Positions 61,097 to 64,000 of a stretch of 64,000 nt of DNA are shown here, in pieces (positions within the stretch are counted from its first letter, which is position 1; the number at the start of each line of letters is the position of its first letter). The DNA comes from Rhizobium leguminosarum bv. trifolii WSM2297 (lineage in GTDB: Bacteria > Pseudomonadota > Alphaproteobacteria > Rhizobiales > Rhizobiaceae): NCBI RefSeq assembly GCF_000271845.1, contig NZ_JH719393.1:1394442-1458441 (forward strand), read 5' to 3'. A model generated the notes under the pieces. It did not search any database, was not told the DNA's origin, and saw only the letters and a program-made list of their open reading frames with translations. Both the position numbers and the translations under genes were made by a program.

Positions 61097-61112
61097 CTAT
61101 AAGAAGTGATAG
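61097..61112. promoter_or_regulatory. Lux-box-like site, copy 1
   Basis: CTATAAGAAGTGATAG, in the divergent region between the first iminopeptidase gene and luxR. It matches 13 of 16 bases of the second copy at 61930-61945. It probably binds the LuxR solo and activates the iminopeptidase/importer operon. Confidence 0.6.
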
Positions 61113-61144
61113 GGTGGGCGTCGTGCCGAACCCGGGAGCCGCCC

Positions 61145-61942
61145 ATGCTTGACGATATCGGAACGATCAGACGGCAGTTTACAGCGCATGAAACGTTGGA
61201 CGGCCGCATCGACCATGCCTTCGAGGCGATGAAGCAGATCGGCTTCGAGGCGCTGATCTACGACTATACGCCGGTGCCCTACGATCTCGACGGCGCGATC
61301 ATGATCCCATCGCTGCTGAAGCTCAGGAACATTTCCGACGACATGCACGATTACTGGTTCGATCGCGGTTATTTCCGCATCGATCCGGTCCAGCAGGTGG
61401 CGCTGCGCACCTCCGCGCCGTTCTTCTGGAACTATGACACCGACGCCGACACGCTGATCAACCGTTTCATGAATGACGACACGGCGCCGGTGACGCGCTA
61501 TTTGAGCGAACGCGACATGTCGACAGGCGTCACCGTCCCGGTTCATATGCCGCGCGGCGACTATGCGACGGTCACCGGCATCCGCTTCGGCCGGAACGAC
61601 GATTTCGAACGGCATGCGTTGCGTTATATCGCCGACTTCAACCTGCTCGCCCATGTCTTCCACGAGACCGCCTATTCGCTTTTCGATGCGCGGGCACGCA
61701 GCGTCGGCACGGTTCGCCTGACCGAGCGCGAACGCGAGTGCCTGCGCCATTCGGCGGAAGGTTATTCCGCCAAGGAGATTTCCCGCATCATCGGCCGTTC
61801 GGTGCCGACCGTCGTCATGCATCTGAACGCCGCGGCAAAGAAACTCGGCGCCCGCAACCGCACTCAGGCCGTGGTGCGCGCCACCCATTACCGCCTGCTC
61901 GAAGACCGGCCGGCCCAGAACTGGCCACCCTATAACTTGTGA
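61145..61942 (+). CDS. Plant-responsive LuxR solo (PipR/XccR/OryR type)
   Basis: A 265-residue regulator with an N-terminal autoinducer-binding domain (about 20-175) and a C-terminal LuxR helix-turn-helix ([28 protein letters not shown]). Aligned with TraR, the pocket residues Trp57 and Tyr61 are Met67 and Trp71 here, while Asp80, Pro81, Trp95 and Gly128 are kept. This Met/Trp pair marks the solos of plant-associated bacteria that sense plant-derived signals and not acyl-homoserine lactones. No luxI homologue is in the window. The ATG at 61145 has GGGAG six bases before it. It is flanked by two iminopeptidase genes and a peptide importer. Confidence 0.9.
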   Translation: MLDDIGTIRRQFTAHETLDGRIDHAFEAMKQIGFEALIYDYTPVPYDLDGAIMIPSLLKLRNISDDMHDYWFDRGYFRIDPVQQVALRTSAPFFWNYDTDADTLINRFMNDDTAPVTRYLSERDMSTGVTVPVHMPRGDYATVTGIRFGRNDDFERHALRYIADFNLLAHVFHETAYSLFDARARSVGTVRLTERERECLRHSAEGYSAKEISRIIGRSVPTVVMHLNAAAKKLGARNRTQAVVRATHYRLLEDRPAQNWPPYNL

Positions 61943-61945
61943 TAG
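61930..61945. promoter_or_regulatory. Lux-box-like site, copy 2, over the luxR stop
   Basis: CTATAACTTGTGATAG, matching its own complement at 12 of 16 positions, includes the luxR stop codon (61940-61942). It precedes the second iminopeptidase gene, and a possible -10 (TTATGG, 61969-61974) lies at the distance expected for LuxR-type activation. Confidence 0.6.
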
Positions 61946-61989
61946 CTGCCGTCACCGCTGCCGCCGCGTTATGGTTTTCGAGATGCCAA

Positions 61990-62907
61990 ATGATGGAGAC
62001 GCCGGTGGCCGAAATCGTGACGAATGAAGCCTATTTGCCCTTTCGCGACTATCGCACCTGGTATCGCATCACCGGTTCGCTGGAAGGTGACAAACTGCCG
62101 CTCGTCGTCGCCCATGGCGGGCCCGGCTGCACCCATGACTATGTCGATTCCTTCAAGGATATCGCCGCCCTCGACGGCCGCCCCGTCATTCACTACGACC
62201 AGCTCGGCAACGGAAATTCCACCCGGCTTCCGGAAAAAGGCCCGGATTTCTGGACGGTCGGCCTGTTTCTCGAGGAGCTGGACGCGTTGCTTGCCCATCT
62301 CGGCATCCAGGATCGTTATGCCTACCTCGGCCAATCCTGGGGCGGCATGCTCGGGGCCGAACATGCGGTGCGCCGGCCACAGGGCCTGAAGGCGCTTGTC
62401 ATCGCCAACTCGCCGGCCAACATGCATACCTGGGTTTCGGAGGCGAACCGGCTCAGGCAGGAGCTGCCGAAAGAGGTGCAGGACACGCTGCTGAAGCACG
62501 AGCTGGCGGGAAGCCTGACCGACCCGGACTATATCGCCGCCTCGCGCGTCTTTTACGACCGCCATGTCTGCCGCGTCGTGCCGTGGCCGCCCGAAGTGGC
62601 GCGGACCTTCGCCATCATGGACGAGGACAACACCGTCTATCGCAACATGAACGGTCCGACCGAATTTCACGTCATCGGCACGATGAAGGACTGGACGATC
62701 GAGAACAGGCTCGACCGGATCGAAGCCCCGACGCTGCTGATCTCGGGAAAATACGACGAGGCGACACCGCTGGTCGTACGGCCCTACCTCGAACGTGTCC
62801 CCGGCTGCGAATGGGTGCTCTTCGAAAATTCCAGCCATATGCCGCATGTCGAGGAAAAGCAGCTTTGCCTGGCGACCGTTTCCGATTTCCTCTCACGGCA
62901 TGATTGA
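61990..62907 (+). CDS. Proline iminopeptidase family hydrolase (second)
   Basis: A 305-residue alpha/beta hydrolase homologous to the first but clearly different. Diagnostic are HGGPGC, the elbow GQSWGGMLG with its Ser, KYDEATPL and SSHMPHVEE. The ATG at 61990 is used; a GTG at 62005 with GGAG six bases before it is a good alternative start and fits the predicted promoter better. A GTG at 61939 overlapping the luxR stop is rejected. It lies on the same strand as luxR and appears under the copy-2 site. It probably cleaves N-terminal proline or an amide-like plant compound. Confidence 0.87.
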   Translation: MMETPVAEIVTNEAYLPFRDYRTWYRITGSLEGDKLPLVVAHGGPGCTHDYVDSFKDIAALDGRPVIHYDQLGNGNSTRLPEKGPDFWTVGLFLEELDALLAHLGIQDRYAYLGQSWGGMLGAEHAVRRPQGLKALVIANSPANMHTWVSEANRLRQELPKEVQDTLLKHELAGSLTDPDYIAASRVFYDRHVCRVVPWPPEVARTFAIMDEDNTVYRNMNGPTEFHVIGTMKDWTIENRLDRIEAPTLLISGKYDEATPLVVRPYLERVPGCEWVLFENSSHMPHVEEKQLCLATVSDFLSRHD

Positions 62908-62910
62908 GAA

Positions 62911-63822
62911 CTATCGACGAACCAGCCATTTCTTGGCGACGCGGCAAGCCATCGTATAGGCGGGATCAAAGACGTTTCCGACGTCGTAACGCACGACCTG
63001 GCCGAGCAGATGGCTGGCCGCCGTCCTGTCCAGGCCGTAATCCGACGCCAGCCAGGTCAACATTTCGCTGGTGGCATGCTGGAGCGCCTGATCAAGGGGC
63101 CGGGCGTTGCCGATGGTAAAGATGTCTTCTGCGGTTTCCCCGCGCGGCCAGATCAGTCCGGCCTTCTTTTCCACCGTCAGCCGCACCGTGACCTCGAACG
63201 TCGTCTCGACGCCGGTTCCGACGATCTCCCCATCCCCCTGCACGGCATGGCAATCTCCCAGAAAGAACAAGGCGCCGGGGGCCGCAACCGGAAAGCGGAT
63301 CGTCGTCCCAGGACCGAAAAGCCGATAATCCATGTTGCCGCCATATTCGCCGCTGGTCGCGGTCGATATCGCCTGGCCGAGGCTGGGCGCCACGCCGAAA
63401 CAGCCGATCATCGGGGAGAGAGGCAGAACGAGATTTTCAAGTCCGGCAACCGGCTCCGAAAGCCGGGCAGTCAAGCTCTCACGGTCGATGACCCAGACGG
63501 CGATATCGCGCGGCGGCAGGTCACGAACCGTTTCGGGATCGACTACGTTGGCGGCGACGACGCTGCGGGTAAAACCCGTGTTCCTGGTCGGGATCATCCC
63601 GATGATCTCGACCTTCAAGGCATCTCCGGGTTCGGCGCCCTCCACGAAGATTGGCCCGTTCATCGGATTGGGCCCGGATGTCTGCTTGACGCCGTCCTTG
63701 TCGTACCCGATGGCATCAAGCGTCTCGGTGACCACGGTGTCGCCGTCGGCAATGCGGAGGGCCGGCGGAAGAGAGCCGATGACATTGTGAAAGCTCGTCG
63801 GAATGAAGCGGTGCGTGGTCAT
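62911..63822 (-). CDS. Acetamidase/formamidase family protein
   Basis: A 303-residue protein of the acetamidase/formamidase (FmdA_AmdA) family, with marks such as PNPMNGPIFVEGAEPGDALKVEI, GCFGVAP, SGEYGGNMD and GDCHAVQGDGE. It hydrolyses short amides to acid and ammonia. It is convergent with the second iminopeptidase, stops three bases from its end, and has no clear ribosome site. Position next to the LuxR system suggests it could degrade an amide signal such as an ethanolamine-derived acetamide, but this is inference. Confidence 0.85.
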   Translation of the reverse strand: MTTHRFIPTSFHNVIGSLPPALRIADGDTVVTETLDAIGYDKDGVKQTSGPNPMNGPIFVEGAEPGDALKVEIIGMIPTRNTGFTRSVVAANVVDPETVRDLPPRDIAVWVIDRESLTARLSEPVAGLENLVLPLSPMIGCFGVAPSLGQAISTATSGEYGGNMDYRLFGPGTTIRFPVAAPGALFFLGDCHAVQGDGEIVGTGVETTFEVTVRLTVEKKAGLIWPRGETAEDIFTIGNARPLDQALQHATSEMLTWLASDYGLDRTAASHLLGQVVRYDVGNVFDPAYTMACRVAKKWLVRR

Positions 63823-63872
63823 GAGATACGGCTCTCGTTTTGCTTGTTTTGGTGAACGGGTTAGGCGGCCAG

Positions 63873-64000
63873 TCAGGGCAGTTGGTGGATGGTCACGTCC
63901 GGAACGACGTCCCGTGCGATCTCGCAGAGATGCCAGTGATGCGTGAGGTAGATGACCTGTCCTACCTTTGCCATGTCGCCGAGCAGGCGGAAAACCTCTT
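63873..64000 (-). CDS. C-terminus of SMC-like/YhaN-type ATPase (partial)
   Basis: The window ends inside this minus-strand gene; only about 41 C-terminal residues are visible. They read EVFRLLGDMAKVGQVIYLTH and then HWHLCEIA, typical of the last strand of SMC-like AAA ATPases of the YhaN group, where a Thr-His-His follows the D-loop. The stop is at 63873-63875. The function cannot be assigned. Confidence 0.6.
   Translation of the reverse strand, partial: EVFRLLGDMAKVGQVIYLTHHWHLCEIARDVVPDVTIHQLP

Noticed and set aside
61106..61942. Considering the LuxR protein as an acyl-homoserine-lactone receptor
   Set aside because: No luxI-type synthase in the window, and the two key pocket residues differ as in plant-responsive solos.
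1..64000. Search for CRISPR arrays, tRNA or rRNA genes, and insertion sequences
   Set aside because: No regularly spaced direct repeats, no cloverleaf-like sequence and no transposase motif were seen by reading; a dedicated scan could still find a small tRNA.

Overview
The window is GC-rich, densely coded DNA from an alphaproteobacterium of the Rhizobiaceae, most likely a Rhizobium species. The evidence is the very large share of ABC-type solute importers, tightly overlapping operons (ATGA junctions), rhizobial-style LacI/GntR/LysR regulators, and a plant-responsive LuxR solo with proline iminopeptidases. No rRNA, tRNA, phage, insertion sequence, CRISPR or replication gene was seen, so chromosome and megaplasmid cannot be told apart. 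Almost every gene is a nutrient-uptake or catabolic gene, as expected for a soil and plant-surface bacterium.

Layout. 1-3.8 kb: a sugar-type binding protein and two convergent DszC/SfnB-like flavin monooxygenases, with a shared 19-bp palindromic site (YTCTA-N9-TAGAR) before the first and last gene. 4.1-16.3 kb: a divergent nitrogen-catabolic island. A GntR regulator and a polar amino-acid permease/ATPase set face a ureohydrolase, binding protein, omega-aminotransferase, gamma-glutamyltransferase and aldehyde dehydrogenase; a kinase plus class-III PLP enzyme pair resembling hydroxylysine kinase and a phospho-lyase follows. 16.4-24.0 kb: a LacI regulator, Gfo/Idh dehydrogenase, TIM-barrel isomerase and a CUT1 sugar importer. 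24.2-32.4 kb: a second LacI regulator, a CUT2 importer and five enzymes (phosphotriesterase-like, glutamine-amidotransferase-like, BtpA, TenA, PfkB kinase) that look like one uncharacterised pathway. 32.5-37.4 kb: an inositol-monophosphatase-like enzyme convergent with an Fbp/Afu-type importer.

37.5-40.6 kb: msrA, a LysR regulator and a divergent SDR plus RraA-fold aldolase. 40.6-47.9 kb: a six-gene operon with a BMP-type nucleoside importer, an amidase and a CodA homologue carrying the Asp-to-Cys change typical of 5-methylcytosine deaminases. 48.2-50.4 kb: a three-gene phospholipid cassette whose CDP-alcohol transferase has an altered metal-binding motif. 50.4-55 kb: cbpM/cbpA, a universal stress protein, an NAD-binding dehydrogenase, a parDE toxin-antitoxin pair and a YghU-type glutathione transferase.

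55.0-63.8 kb holds the most coherent signalling system: a LuxR solo with the Met/Trp pocket substitutions of plant-responsive solos (PipR/XccR/OryR type), flanked by two proline iminopeptidase homologues, a complete peptide importer and an acetamidase/formamidase. A 16-bp near-palindrome lies before each peptidase gene, one copy straddling the luxR stop codon. The window ends inside a gene for a probable SMC-like ATPase.
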